From the IMG/VR virus record IMGVR_UViG_3300006737_000280, positions 1-20,995 of that record: a stretch of 20,995 nucleotides of DNA. One strand, written 5' to 3'. Below are positions 1 to 7,415 of this stretch, piece after piece. Source of the stretch: a virus. A model generated the notes under the pieces. It was not told where the DNA came from and made no database searches. It was given only the letters and a program-made list of their open reading frames with translations. The position numbers and the translations under genes were made by a program. The first letter of the stretch is position 1; each line of letters begins with the position of its first letter.

Positions 1-1
1 C

Positions 2-61
2 TTCGATGTCTTTTCTAAGCAATCACGCCCTAAGAAGCAGGGGTTTTGGGCAAGAATGTAG
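2..61 (+). CDS. C-terminal tail of an upstream gene (partial, left edge)
   Basis: A reading frame is open from the window edge and stops at TAG (59-61). Its 19 codons end in the residues KKQGFWARM, basic and aromatic, and look like the end of a real protein rather than noise. In phages with this gene order the large terminase subunit or another packaging gene often precedes the portal, but nothing in these few residues identifies the family. It is separated from the next gene by about 60 bases. It could also be a chance open frame. Confidence 0.35.
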   Translation, partial: FDVFSKQSRPKKQGFWARM

Positions 62-122
62 TTCGTGCATTGTGATTTATTTGTTTCTGTGTTTACGAAT
101 GTAAAAAACAAAGGAGTTTGTT

Positions 123-359
123 ATGTGTTTTGGTGGTGGTGGCCCAACCGAAGAAGAGAATAAAGCAGCAGCCGAAGAGCGCGTTGAAGCGGATACAGCA
201 AAGCAAGAAGAAATTCAAGCTAGAGCCGCGAAAAAACGTGAGGATGTGACCGAAGCGATTGAGTCAAGGACTGAACGCCGAGGTGGTATGCGTGGTGGCG
301 CAGGTCGTAGATCACTTATGAGAGCAGGTGGTCAAGGATTTTTAGGTAGGTTTGGCTAA
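123..359 (+). CDS. Small Gly/Arg-rich phage structural-module protein, function unknown
   Basis: A 78-aa protein starting at ATG 123, with a good Shine-Dalgarno (AAAGGAG, about 111-117). It begins with MCFGGGG, continues through a highly charged, probably helical Glu/Ala/Lys stretch (residues 9-50) and ends in a Gly/Arg segment with the motif GAGRRSLM and the end GFLGRFG. Small proteins with a Cys-Gly-rich start and a GRRSL-type end are common directly upstream of the portal in marine podoviruses; a minor virion or assembly role is inferred from that position only. Its stop overlaps the portal start (TAATG, 357-361), so the two are probably translationally coupled. There is no membrane segment and no recognisable catalytic motif. 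Confidence 0.75.
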   Translation: MCFGGGGPTEEENKAAAEERVEADTAKQEEIQARAAKKREDVTEAIESRTERRGGMRGGAGRRSLMRAGGQGFLGRFG

Positions 360-1897
360 TGGCTGACGATCCAATTGCAAAGCAGTACATCGAAAAGTAC
401 AACAAAGCTAAAGCTTTTCGTGAGAACTGGGTTTCTCTTTTTGAAGAGTGCTATGAATATGCGCTGCCTCAACGAGAGTCATTCTATTATGAAGAAGCAG
501 GTCAGCGTAGAGATGACAAAATCTTTGACGAGACTGCTGTAGTTGGAGTTCAAGAATTTGCTAGCCGTTTGCAGTCGGGCTTAGTTCCCAACTTTGCACG
601 ATGGGCTGACTTGATGTCTGGTAGTGAAGTGCCGCCAGATCAAAGAGAAGCTATTGATAATGAGCTAGATGAAGTCACCGAATATGTTTTTGAGGTTTTG
701 CAGAACTCAAACTTTAGCCAAGAGGTGCATGAATCCTTCATGGACTTGGCGGTTGGGACTGGCGTTCTCTGCGTTGAAGAAGGTGACGCAGTAAATCCAG
801 TAAACTTCTCAGCGATACCGCTACCTCATGTGGTGCTAGACACTGGCCCTGATGATAAGATCGACCACGTTTATCGTGAGCGCAAGAAGGTTAAGTTCGA
901 TCATCTTCCGATTATGTACCCCAAAGGAAAGTTTAGTCCGAAGGTGCAAGCAATGATGGGGGCCAATCGGGAAACAACCGTTCTTGAGGTTGTTTGCAGA
1001 GATTACTCCAAGAAGAACGAAGATGCTTTCCTTCAATATGCAATCTGCCTGACAACAAACACCTGTCTATATACCAATGAGATGAAGGGACTTGGCTCCA
1101 ATCCGTTTATTTGCTTCCGTTGGTCTAAGTGCGCAGGTGAGATTTATGGGCGAGGGCCGCTAATCAATGCGCTGTCTTCCATTAAGACCACTAACCTCAC
1201 CATCCAGTTGATACTTGAGAACGCTCAAATGTCGATTTCTGGCATATATCAGATGGAGGATGACGGTGTAATCAACCCTGACACGATAAATTTAGTTCCC
1301 GGCACAATCATACCGAAAGCTATGGGGTCAACTGGCCTTCAACCGATCCAAGCCGCAGGTAAGTTCGATGTAGCGCAGCTTGTTCTTAGCGATATGCGCC
1401 ATAACATCAAGACTGCACTGTACAATGATATGCTTGGCAAGCCTGACACCACACCTGCAACTGCAACAGAGGTTGCAGAGCGTATGGCAGATTTGTCTCG
1501 CAGAATGGGCGCAGCTTTTGGCAGACTGCAAGCAGAGCTAGTTCAGCCAGTATTGCAGCGTGTAATCTATATTCTTAAGAAACAGGGACGCATTGAAGTG
1601 CCAACAGTTAATGGTAGAGAGGTTAAGGTTCGCTCTGTATCCCCATTGGCCCAAGCACAATCAAATCAAGACATTTCTAGCGTAGCAAGATTCCTAGAAC
1701 TGGTTGGTGGGACGTTTGGCCCTGAGATGTTGCAGCTTCTAATTGATGGCGAACAGACCGCAATTCACCTGTCCAAAAAGTTTGGTGTGCCAGAGAGCTT
1801 GATTCGTGATGAAGAACAGCGTAAACAAATAGCTGCATTAGCGCAGCAAATGGCGCAACAACAACAGCAGGGACAGATGGTTGCCGAACAAGGTTAA
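359..1897 (+). CDS. Portal (head-to-tail connector) protein, T7 gp8-like
   Basis: A 512-aa protein close in length to T7 gp8 (536 aa). It would form the dodecameric ring at one capsid vertex through which DNA is packaged and ejected and to which the tail tubular proteins attach. The N-terminal region (YNKAKAFRENWVSLFEECYEYALPQ, residues about 14-40, quoted in part: RENWVSLFEECYEYALPQ) with the following Phe-Asp-Glu-Thr-Ala block is the typical opening of podovirus head-tail connecting proteins. Residues about 380-420 (ATATEVAERMADLSRRMG) match the conserved helical part. The C-terminus is Gln-rich (AQQMAQQQQQGQM), commonly disordered in portals. The start is coupled to the preceding gene by TAATG. 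Its last 17 bases overlap the next gene in another frame. Identification is by sequence resemblance and position, and is strong. Confidence 0.95.
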   Translation: MADDPIAKQYIEKYNKAKAFRENWVSLFEECYEYALPQRESFYYEEAGQRRDDKIFDETAVVGVQEFASRLQSGLVPNFARWADLMSGSEVPPDQREAIDNELDEVTEYVFEVLQNSNFSQEVHESFMDLAVGTGVLCVEEGDAVNPVNFSAIPLPHVVLDTGPDDKIDHVYRERKKVKFDHLPIMYPKGKFSPKVQAMMGANRETTVLEVVCRDYSKKNEDAFLQYAICLTTNTCLYTNEMKGLGSNPFICFRWSKCAGEIYGRGPLINALSSIKTTNLTIQLILENAQMSISGIYQMEDDGVINPDTINLVPGTIIPKAMGSTGLQPIQAAGKFDVAQLVLSDMRHNIKTALYNDMLGKPDTTPATATEVAERMADLSRRMGAAFGRLQAELVQPVLQRVIYILKKQGRIEVPTVNGREVKVRSVSPLAQAQSNQDISSVARFLELVGGTFGPEMLQLLIDGEQTAIHLSKKFGVPESLIRDEEQRKQIAALAQQMAQQQQQGQMVAEQG

Positions 1898-2141
1898 TAT
1901 TGGGATCGACGGAATACAGAGGCCTTCTAACAAAGATATAGAAGTCAGCCACAACATTGCCCATATATTTAGTTCACCGACAGGACAAGAAGTTTTGCGG
2001 TATCTGCGATCCATTACTATTGAAATGGTTAATGGGCCTAATGTGACTACAGAAGAGTTGCGACATATAGAAGGGCAGCGATATATCGTTGGCCTCATTG
2101 AGCAACGCATCTCACATTCGCACAGGAGTAAGAACAAATGA
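1881..2141 (+). CDS. Bbp19-like phage protein (TTG start)
   Basis: An 86-aa protein overlapping the portal end by 17 bases and the scaffold start by 4 bases (ATGA, 2138-2141). The core, HIFSSPTGQEVLRYLRSIT and then GPNVTTEELRHIEGQRYIV, resembles the small Bbp19-like family (Bordetella phage BPP-1 and many marine podoviruses), which sits between portal and scaffold. Its molecular role is not established; presence in a head module suggests assembly. The start is TTG at 1881, with AGGGA (1869-1873) seven bases upstream; there is no ATG or GTG in frame before the conserved core, so a non-ATG start is the most economical reading. The weak start inside the portal end would keep it at low level and dependent on portal translation. 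Confidence 0.85.
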   Translation: MPNKVNIGIDGIQRPSNKDIEVSHNIAHIFSSPTGQEVLRYLRSITIEMVNGPNVTTEELRHIEGQRYIVGLIEQRISHSHRSKNK

Positions 2142-2875
2142 ACGAGACAGTAGCCGAAGCAACAGCCGAAGCAGCTACAGAAGCGCCAACAGAAGAGCGT
2201 GATTTTGTTGTAGCAGAGGACAGTCAGCCACAACGACCTGAGTGGTTGCCCGAAAAATACAACACAGGCGAAGACTTAGCTAAAGCATATAAGGAGCTAG
2301 AGTCAAAGCTTGGCACAAAAGAAGAGGACATCCGCTCTAAAATAATTGAGGAAATCCAAACCGAAGCCTTTAGTGAAAGGCCAGAATCGTCAGGCGACTA
2401 CCAACTGCCAGACATTGTGAACGAAGAGATGGCGGTTGATAATGAATTGCTGAAGTGGTGGGCCGATCATTCATATGAGAATGGCTTTTCTCAAGAAGAG
2501 TTCAACAAAGGCATTGAGATGTATGCTCAGGCTATTGGCGGTCAAGAGCCTGACCTTGATGCAGAAGCAGCAAAGCTTGGGGACAATGCAAATGATCGGA
2601 TACAAGCTGCATCTATGTTTGCAAACAAGTTCTTTCCAGAGCAAGCAATTCCTGCGGTAGAGCGTATGTGCGAAAGCCACGAAGGAATCCTTGCCCTTGA
2701 AGCTGTGATGGAAGCAATGAAGGATGGATCGTTTACGGCAGAAACACAGCCGAGCGCAGGGCAAAGTGAGGCCGATCTAAGGGAGATGATGAATGACCCA
2801 AGGTACTATAAAGACCGCGACCCTCACTTCATCAAGCAAGTTACCGAAGGATTCCAAGCACTCTACAGAGGTTAA
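2138..2875 (+). CDS. Capsid assembly scaffolding protein, T7 gp9-like
   Basis: A 245-aa, strongly acidic protein. The N-terminus is low-complexity Ala/Glu/Thr (residues 2-21), followed by RPEWLPEKYNTGEDLAKAYKE (residues about 33-53, the motif PEWLPEKY...ELAKAY being typical of podovirus scaffolds), a helical middle and a C-terminal DPRYYKDRDPHFIKQV segment (about 220-236) that resembles the end of scaffolds where they contact the coat. Scaffolds template the procapsid and then leave. It lies immediately before the capsid genes and is coupled to the preceding gene by ATGA. The Shine-Dalgarno AGGAG (about 2124-2128) lies inside the preceding gene. No protease motif is present, so it is probably recycled or released rather than self-cleaved. 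Confidence 0.92.
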   Translation: MNETVAEATAEAATEAPTEERDFVVAEDSQPQRPEWLPEKYNTGEDLAKAYKELESKLGTKEEDIRSKIIEEIQTEAFSERPESSGDYQLPDIVNEEMAVDNELLKWWADHSYENGFSQEEFNKGIEMYAQAIGGQEPDLDAEAAKLGDNANDRIQAASMFANKFFPEQAIPAVERMCESHEGILALEAVMEAMKDGSFTAETQPSAGQSEADLREMMNDPRYYKDRDPHFIKQVTEGFQALYRG

Positions 2876-2883
2876 GATTCTAA

Positions 2884-2912
2884 AAAGGGGGCGTTATTAC
2901 ATGACCCCCTTT
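2884..2912 (+). promoter_or_regulatory. Hairpin with the start codon of the gp13-like gene in its loop
   Basis: AAAGGGGG (2884-2891) and CCCCCTTT (2905-2912) form a perfect 8-bp inverted repeat with a 13-nt loop. The Shine-Dalgarno is the 5' arm and ATG 2901 lies in the loop, so folding would hide the ribosome-binding site. There is no T-tract after the stem, so a terminator is less likely. A role in lowering or timing translation is inferred. Confidence 0.55.
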
Positions 2913-3386
2913 ACGTTAGGTCAACTTGATGAAGTCGTTAACAACTTGAGCGACGAAAACAAACATGAGCTTGCTCTGCTTGGGCATACAGACCTAGAGC
3001 AAGCTATTATTGAGATGTATGAAACATCCGAGTGCTATCTTGTTAGAGCAGAAGGTGAGAGCTTTATAGCTGTTGGCGGTCTGTTTTATTCTGACGATCA
3101 GCAATATCCGCAAATGTTCTGTATGTTTTCAGATAAGATCAAAGAAAACTTTACCCTGCTTGCGCGTGGGTCAAAGATGCTTGTTAATTTCTTTGACCAG
3201 ACCCAAGAAGGGATGACCATGACAATACTTGCTGAGTACGACTCAATGGTTCAGTGGGCAACTTGGTTGGGCTTTGAGCCAGTAGGCATTAGTGAGTCAG
3301 GTAAAAACAAGTATGTTGAATTTGTGCGTTGCAATCCTGTGAAAAAAAATGTTTACGATAGCTCATTACGGCCCATAATGCACTGA
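2901..3386 (+). CDS. GNAT-like internal virion protein A (T7 gp13-like)
   Basis: A 161-aa protein resembling T7 gp13 and the phage GNAT-fold family. Residues MTPFTLGQLDEVVNNLSDEN open it, and the block ECYLVRAEGESFIAVGGLF followed by MFSDKIKENFTLLARGSK and WATWLGFEPVG has the strand-helix pattern of acetyltransferase-like folds, including the terminal LGFEPVG beta strand. Gp13 is needed for correct assembly of T7 internal proteins; any acetyltransferase activity is unproven. An earlier in-frame ATG exists at 2793, but that would place 83 bases inside the scaffold gene; the start at 2901 begins exactly with the conserved N-terminus and has AAAGGGGG about 9 bases upstream. Unlike the preceding genes it is not overlapped, and its start lies in a hairpin loop (see 2884-2912). 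Confidence 0.8.
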   Translation: MTPFTLGQLDEVVNNLSDENKHELALLGHTDLEQAIIEMYETSECYLVRAEGESFIAVGGLFYSDDQQYPQMFCMFSDKIKENFTLLARGSKMLVNFFDQTQEGMTMTILAEYDSMVQWATWLGFEPVGISESGKNKYVEFVRCNPVKKNVYDSSLRPIMH

Positions 3387-3407
3387 AAGGCCCGAAAGGA
3401 TACCCTT

Positions 3408-3452
3408 ATTGAAGTGCGAGAGTGGACACCCGTTGTAAACCGTAACTTCAAT
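3408..3452 (+). promoter_or_regulatory. Stem-loop in the capsid gene leader
   Basis: ATTGAAGT (3408-3415) and ACTTCAAT (3445-3452) are perfect inverted repeats. With A3444 bulged the stem can extend by G3416-G3418 pairing with C3441-T3443. It ends one base before AGGA (3454-3457), the Shine-Dalgarno of the capsid gene, which stays unpaired. The 79-base gap 3387-3465 holds this and a weaker AAGG/CCTT hairpin (about 3396-3407). A 5' mRNA-stabilising or processing element is a reasonable guess for a highly expressed gene; no convincing promoter is seen. Confidence 0.4.
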
Positions 3453-3465
3453 TAGGACTGTGAAA

Positions 3466-4275
3466 ATGGCTAATACAATTGACCAAGCCTTTATCAAGCA
3501 GTTTGAAACCGAAGTTCACATGGCGTATCAGCGTATGGGTTCTAAACTACGGAACACTGTTCGCTCTACGAATGTGACTGGTTCAACTGCTCGTTTCCAA
3601 GTAATCGGAAAAGGCACAGCCAATACGAAATCTCGTAACGGCAACGTAACCCCAATGGAATTGGCGCATACAAACGTCGAAGTCACTATGGCTGACTACT
3701 ATGCACCAGAGTACATTGATAAACTAGACGAGTTGAAAATCAACATCAACGAGCGTCAAGCTGTAGCTCAATCTGCTGCTGCTGCGCTTGGTCGTAAGAC
3801 AGATGAGATTCTAACAACTGCTCTCGACGCAGGTGCTAACTCAACTCAAATCCACAACACTGGCTCTGCTTTGGCAAAGGCTGACCTGCTTTCTCTCTTT
3901 GAGACTGTTGGCAACGCTGACATGCCAGAGGACGGACAACGCTTCTTGGCGATGTCTCCTGCGGGATTTGCTGATCTGTATAACATCACAGAGTTTGCAT
4001 CTTCTGATTTCGTTGGCGATCAAAACCTGCCCTTCGCAGGTGGCATCACCATGAAAGAGTTCTTGGGCTTTAAAATCTTCTCAACGTCTGCGGTTGCAGG
4101 TGGCAAAAACTTTGCTTACCACACAAACGCTGTTGGCCTTGGCATCAACTCTGATGTTCAAACTGAGGTCAACTATGTTGCAGAAAAAGTCTCACACCTC
4201 GCAACCTCGATGATGTCAATGGGGGCTGTCGTTATTGATGATGATGGCGTCTATGAAGTCCTCGACAATAACTAA
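3466..4275 (+). CDS. Major capsid protein (BPP-1/HMO-2011-like group)
   Basis: A 269-aa protein that would build the icosahedral head. The sequence opens MANTIDQAFIKQFETEVH, followed by the block YQRMGSKLRNTVR and then KGTANTKSRNGNV and YYAPEYIDKLDELKININE; this pattern is that of the HK97-fold coat proteins of podoviruses related to Bordetella phage BPP-1 and marine HMO-2011-like phages, and not of T7 gp10. It is shorter than T7 gp10A (345 aa). A GTG at 3460 is in frame, but the Shine-Dalgarno AGGA (3454-3457) is only 2 bases from it, against 8 from ATG 3466, so 3466 is chosen. The gene is flanked by scaffold-module genes upstream and by a small capsid-associated protein downstream. Confidence 0.93.
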   Translation: MANTIDQAFIKQFETEVHMAYQRMGSKLRNTVRSTNVTGSTARFQVIGKGTANTKSRNGNVTPMELAHTNVEVTMADYYAPEYIDKLDELKININERQAVAQSAAAALGRKTDEILTTALDAGANSTQIHNTGSALAKADLLSLFETVGNADMPEDGQRFLAMSPAGFADLYNITEFASSDFVGDQNLPFAGGITMKEFLGFKIFSTSAVAGGKNFAYHTNAVGLGINSDVQTEVNYVAEKVSHLATSMMSMGAVVIDDDGVYEVLDNN

Positions 4276-4287
4276 GGAGAGTAAAAC

Positions 4288-4551
4288 ATGGCTTATGCAG
4301 CAAGTGGACTAGCTCGAATTGGTGGTGACTCAAACGGAAGTTTGTGGATGTATACAAGCGCAGACGCAATTGCGACTGTAAACTCCGCAGGTTACTTTAA
4401 CAGCGCAGCAAATATGCTAGCTGTTCGTGACCTAATTATTGTTTGTGACACCAATGTCCCAACAACCAACTTTGTTAATGTTCTCTCGAACACTGGCACT
4501 GTAGTCGATGTTTCAGACGGCACAGCCGTTGTTGAAACAGACGGCGATTAA
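4288..4551 (+). CDS. Small protein after the capsid gene, probable head decoration (cement) protein
   Basis: An 87-aa protein with strong Shine-Dalgarno AAGGAGA (about 4274-4280). It reads GLARIGG, LWMYTSADAIATVN, AGYFNSAANML and DLIIVCDTN, then a Thr/Val-rich beta-like end. Small proteins with the pattern 'G-L-x-R-I-G-G ... Y-T-[ST]-A-D ... GYF' follow the major capsid gene in many marine podoviruses, and in BPP-1 the equivalent position holds the cement protein; a capsid-decorating role is therefore inferred from position and length. There is no membrane segment or signal. It is 12 bases downstream of the capsid stop and so is probably made in large amounts from the same message. Confidence 0.7.
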   Translation: MAYAASGLARIGGDSNGSLWMYTSADAIATVNSAGYFNSAANMLAVRDLIIVCDTNVPTTNFVNVLSNTGTVVDVSDGTAVVETDGD

Positions 4552-4552
4552 T

Positions 4553-4587
4553 AAAGGGATGGGGGCTTCGGCCCCCATACTGCCATG
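4553..4587 (+). promoter_or_regulatory. Shine-Dalgarno, C(UUCG)G hairpin and start codon of tail tubular protein A
   Basis: ATGGGGGC (4559-4566), loop TTCG (4567-4570) and GCCCCCAT (4571-4578) form a perfect 8-bp stem closed by the very stable C(UUCG)G tetraloop. No T-tract follows, so it is a poor intrinsic terminator. The only Shine-Dalgarno-like bases for ATG 4585, AAAGGG (4553-4558), lie 26 bases upstream, but folding of the hairpin brings G4558 to 6 nt from the start. This matches the arrangement known for phage T4 genes 25 and 38. Confidence 0.6.
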
Positions 4588-5169
4588 CCAGATTATGCAA
4601 ACACAGCGATTAAGATTTGTTCACGCGCATCATTGCTTATAGGCGGTGATGCGATTCAATCATTTACGGATGGGACTGCTGAGTCTTCTGTCGCAGATGC
4701 GATCTATGAAGATATAGCGCGGTCTTCTCTGACAAACACACGATGGAGATTTGCGACTAATCAGGCGGTTCTTAACAGATTATCAACAGCCCCAACAGGA
4801 CGTTGGGATGCTGCATATCAAATGCCATCTGGCACATTGATGCTCAATGCAATTACTGTAGAGGAACAGGCAATTGAGTATGATACATATGGCGATAAAG
4901 TTTACTGCGATGCTGTATCTACAGATGAAGTTATTGCGGATTACATCTTTAGAGCAGAAGAAGTCAATTGGCCTCCTTACTTTACTCTTGCCGTTGAGTT
5001 TGCTGTTGCTAGCGTATTTGCAATATCTTTAGCAAGGGATGCACAGCTTGGCACTGCAATGGAAAACAGGGCAGAGCGTCAGCTTATCAAGGCGCGTAGG
5101 CTTGACTCACAGCAACAAACAACACGCAAGCTAAACACTTCGAGGTTCATTGCTGAAAGGCGCAGCTAA
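4585..5169 (+). CDS. Tail tubular protein A (T7 gp11-like, gatekeeper)
   Basis: A 194-aa protein, the same length class as T7 gp11 (196 aa), which makes the dodecameric ring joining the portal to the nozzle. The N-terminal ANTAIKICSRASLLIGGDAI, then AESSVADAIYEDIARSSL and NTRWRFATNQAVLNRL are the family pattern (aromatic Trp-Arg-Phe-Ala block at about 53-57). It ends with a basic, Arg/Gln-rich tail. The gene begins just after a stable hairpin that sits between its Shine-Dalgarno and its start, an unusual arrangement. Its stop overlaps the start of the next gene (TAATG, 5167-5171), as expected for two partners that assemble together. Confidence 0.93.
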   Translation: MPDYANTAIKICSRASLLIGGDAIQSFTDGTAESSVADAIYEDIARSSLTNTRWRFATNQAVLNRLSTAPTGRWDAAYQMPSGTLMLNAITVEEQAIEYDTYGDKVYCDAVSTDEVIADYIFRAEEVNWPPYFTLAVEFAVASVFAISLARDAQLGTAMENRAERQLIKARRLDSQQQTTRKLNTSRFIAERRS

Positions 5170-7415
5170 TGCAGAAGATCAGAGTACCAGTTAGCAGCTT
5201 TCAGTATGGTGAAGTAAGTGATTCCCTCATTATGAGGACTGATACGGCTGTCTATACTGCATCAGCACAAAGACTTGAGAACATGGTGGTTATGGCAGAA
5301 GGGTCTGTTAAAAAACGCTATGGCATGAAGCACATCTACGATTACAGCATTACCTATAGCTCAAGCAATCCAGAGCAATCTCACCTTTATCCGTTTGTAT
5401 TTGATGAAAACGAAGAATACATCATTTCGATAGAACACCAGAAAGTAAGATGTTTTCGACTAATAAATGGCTCGGATACGGTTTCTCTTGTTGCAACGAT
5501 TACAGCAGATACAAGCAGCGCTGCACTTCCTTTCGATCAAGATTATCTAAAAGAATACACTACAGCGCAGTATGGCGATGTAATGTTTATCTCGCATCCT
5601 CTCTTTGCGCCAAGGATGCTAACCCGCACAAGCCTAACAAGCTTTGAGGTATCAACCTACAGCTTCGATCAAAGGGCCGATAACAAGAAAACATATCAGC
5701 CTTATTCTAAGTTCCAAGCTCACGGCGTTACACTTGACCCATCAGCTACAAGTGGCAACGGAATAACGCTTACAACAAGTGCGTCTTATTGGGACACAAC
5801 TGGCTCTCAGAGTGGTGGCAACTATCCTAACTCACTTCATGTTGGAACAACTGTTCGCTATGGCGGCAATGAGATTGATATAACAAGTGTGCAGTCTGCG
5901 ACTCAGGCAACAGGCAATGTTGTTGATTCGCTAAAGGTTAGGCTTTCTGTTCTAAACCCATTGAGGTCAATTGATGGCAGCACCACAGTAGAGGTAACTC
6001 ATATTGCGCATGGCTTTGGTGGCGGCGAAGCAATCACCATATCAGAAGCCTCTGCTACAGGCGGCATTAATGCAGGAAATCTAAATGGTAGCCGAACCGT
6101 TGGAACAATCATCGACGAGAACACATACACCATAACTGCAGGAGGTAGTGCATCAAGCGCAGAAGACGGTGGTGGCTTTGTAAAAGTTACTACCCATGCG
6201 CCAACAGCAGATTGGGACGAACAGTCTTGGTCAGCTAAGAGGGGCTATCCTGCGGCAGTGGAGTTCCATGAGAACCGTCTTTGCTTTGGGGGTACAATAG
6301 CAGAGCCAGATAACATTTGGATGTCTCAGCTTGGTGAGTTCTTCAACTTTGATGTAGGCGATGCGGCAGATACAGATTCTATTTCTATGGTCGCTGCAAC
6401 AGGTGACGTTAATGAAATAAGGTATCTTGTTTCAAACAGAGACTTGCAGGTCTTCACTGCATCTAATGAGCTTTACATCCCGACCTACTTGAACCAAGCA
6501 ATTACACCAACCAATGCTCAGATACGAAAGCAGACACCATATGGGGTCGAACACGTTGAGCCTATGTCGATAGACGGCGCAACAATCTTTGTGCAGAATA
6601 ATGGTAGGATTATTCGGGAGTATATCTACACTGACACAGAAGAAGCCTATACTGCGACATCTGTTTCTACGATTGCCTCTCATTTAATCAATGCTCCAAC
6701 CTATCTAGCCGTTGTGCATAGTGGGTTTGGCTTGCCAGATTCCTACGCAGCCTTGACTCTTGGTGATGGTGATATGACTCTGTTTTCTTCTAACAGGGCA
6801 GAGAAGAGGGCATCATGGTCTAGGGTAACAACAAATGGGCGCTTTGGTTCTGTCTGTGCAATAGAAGACAGACTCTTTGTTAATGCTTACGATTCAGAAA
6901 ACAAACTGCAACTGTGTGAGTTTAGAGGCGACATTGGCTTAGACTTCTATATCTATGGGGCAATATCTTCAAACAAAGTTGATGTAAGCGCCCTCTACAG
7001 CCAGAACGATGTTGTAGATGTCATTGCTACAGATGGGACAACGCTGTCATCACTTGGTCAGTTTACTGTCAACAGCAACGATGAGGTTGATCTAACAGCT
7101 TACGCAGGTCATGGATACACACATATCTACACTGGTAAAAAGTTTACAGCCAAGCTTGTAACAAATCCAATTGATGTTTCAGCAGGTAATGGCCCAACCA
7201 CAGGCGAGATTCGCGGCATAACCAATGTGGTTGTAGATATGAAAAACACTAGATCGGCTAAGATAAACAGTAGGCCACTTGTTACAACAAGCGGATTTAC
7301 TGGCAAAAAAGAATTTAGGTTGCTAGGTTACAATCGAAACCCACAGGTAACTATTGAGCAGGATCACCCCCTTGATATGCAGATCAATGGGCTAATAGCG
7401 GAGCTAATAATCTAA
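5169..7415 (+). CDS. Tail tubular protein B / nozzle (T7 gp12-like) with an inserted beta domain
   Basis: A 748-aa protein near the size of T7 gp12 (794 aa), which forms the hexameric nozzle of the short tail. Conserved blocks are TASAQRLENMVVMAEGSVKK near the start (residues about 30-50), RGYPAAVEFHENRLCFGG (residues 358-375) and YLVSNRDLQVFTASNELYIP (about 418-437). Between about residues 185 and 340 is a Gly/Thr/Ser-rich segment with HGFGGGEAITISEASATGG and ENTYTITAGG, which looks like a beta-sandwich insert often seen in marine phage nozzles; it is a guess that it contacts the outside or the fibre. Start and stop are coupled to both neighbours (TAATG). Confidence 0.93.
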   Translation: MQKIRVPVSSFQYGEVSDSLIMRTDTAVYTASAQRLENMVVMAEGSVKKRYGMKHIYDYSITYSSSNPEQSHLYPFVFDENEEYIISIEHQKVRCFRLINGSDTVSLVATITADTSSAALPFDQDYLKEYTTAQYGDVMFISHPLFAPRMLTRTSLTSFEVSTYSFDQRADNKKTYQPYSKFQAHGVTLDPSATSGNGITLTTSASYWDTTGSQSGGNYPNSLHVGTTVRYGGNEIDITSVQSATQATGNVVDSLKVRLSVLNPLRSIDGSTTVEVTHIAHGFGGGEAITISEASATGGINAGNLNGSRTVGTIIDENTYTITAGGSASSAEDGGGFVKVTTHAPTADWDEQSWSAKRGYPAAVEFHENRLCFGGTIAEPDNIWMSQLGEFFNFDVGDAADTDSISMVAATGDVNEIRYLVSNRDLQVFTASNELYIPTYLNQAITPTNAQIRKQTPYGVEHVEPMSIDGATIFVQNNGRIIREYIYTDTEEAYTATSVSTIASHLINAPTYLAVVHSGFGLPDSYAALTLGDGDMTLFSSNRAEKRASWSRVTTNGRFGSVCAIEDRLFVNAYDSENKLQLCEFRGDIGLDFYIYGAISSNKVDVSALYSQNDVVDVIATDGTTLSSLGQFTVNSNDEVDLTAYAGHGYTHIYTGKKFTAKLVTNPIDVSAGNGPTTGEIRGITNVVVDMKNTRSAKINSRPLVTTSGFTGKKEFRLLGYNRNPQVTIEQDHPLDMQINGLIAELII

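Noticed and set aside
62-122. Possible sigma-70-like promoter (TTGTGA at 70-75, TACGAA at 94-99)
   Set aside because: The -10 match is poor, and T/A-rich stretches like this arise by chance; not strong enough to list.
1838-2233. 131-aa minus-strand open frame rich in Cys and Leu
   Set aside because: It spans the portal, Bbp19-like and scaffold genes, all well supported on the plus strand; composition is that of an antisense of Gln/Glu/Ala codons.
2793-2900. N-terminal extension of the gp13-like gene from ATG 2793
   Set aside because: It would overlap the scaffold gene by 83 bases in another frame, and the conserved N-terminus with its Shine-Dalgarno begins at 2901.
4559-4578. Intrinsic terminator after the 87-aa gene
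   Set aside because: The stem is strong but lacks a T-tract and sits 6 bases before the next start, fitting a translational element better; termination is not excluded.
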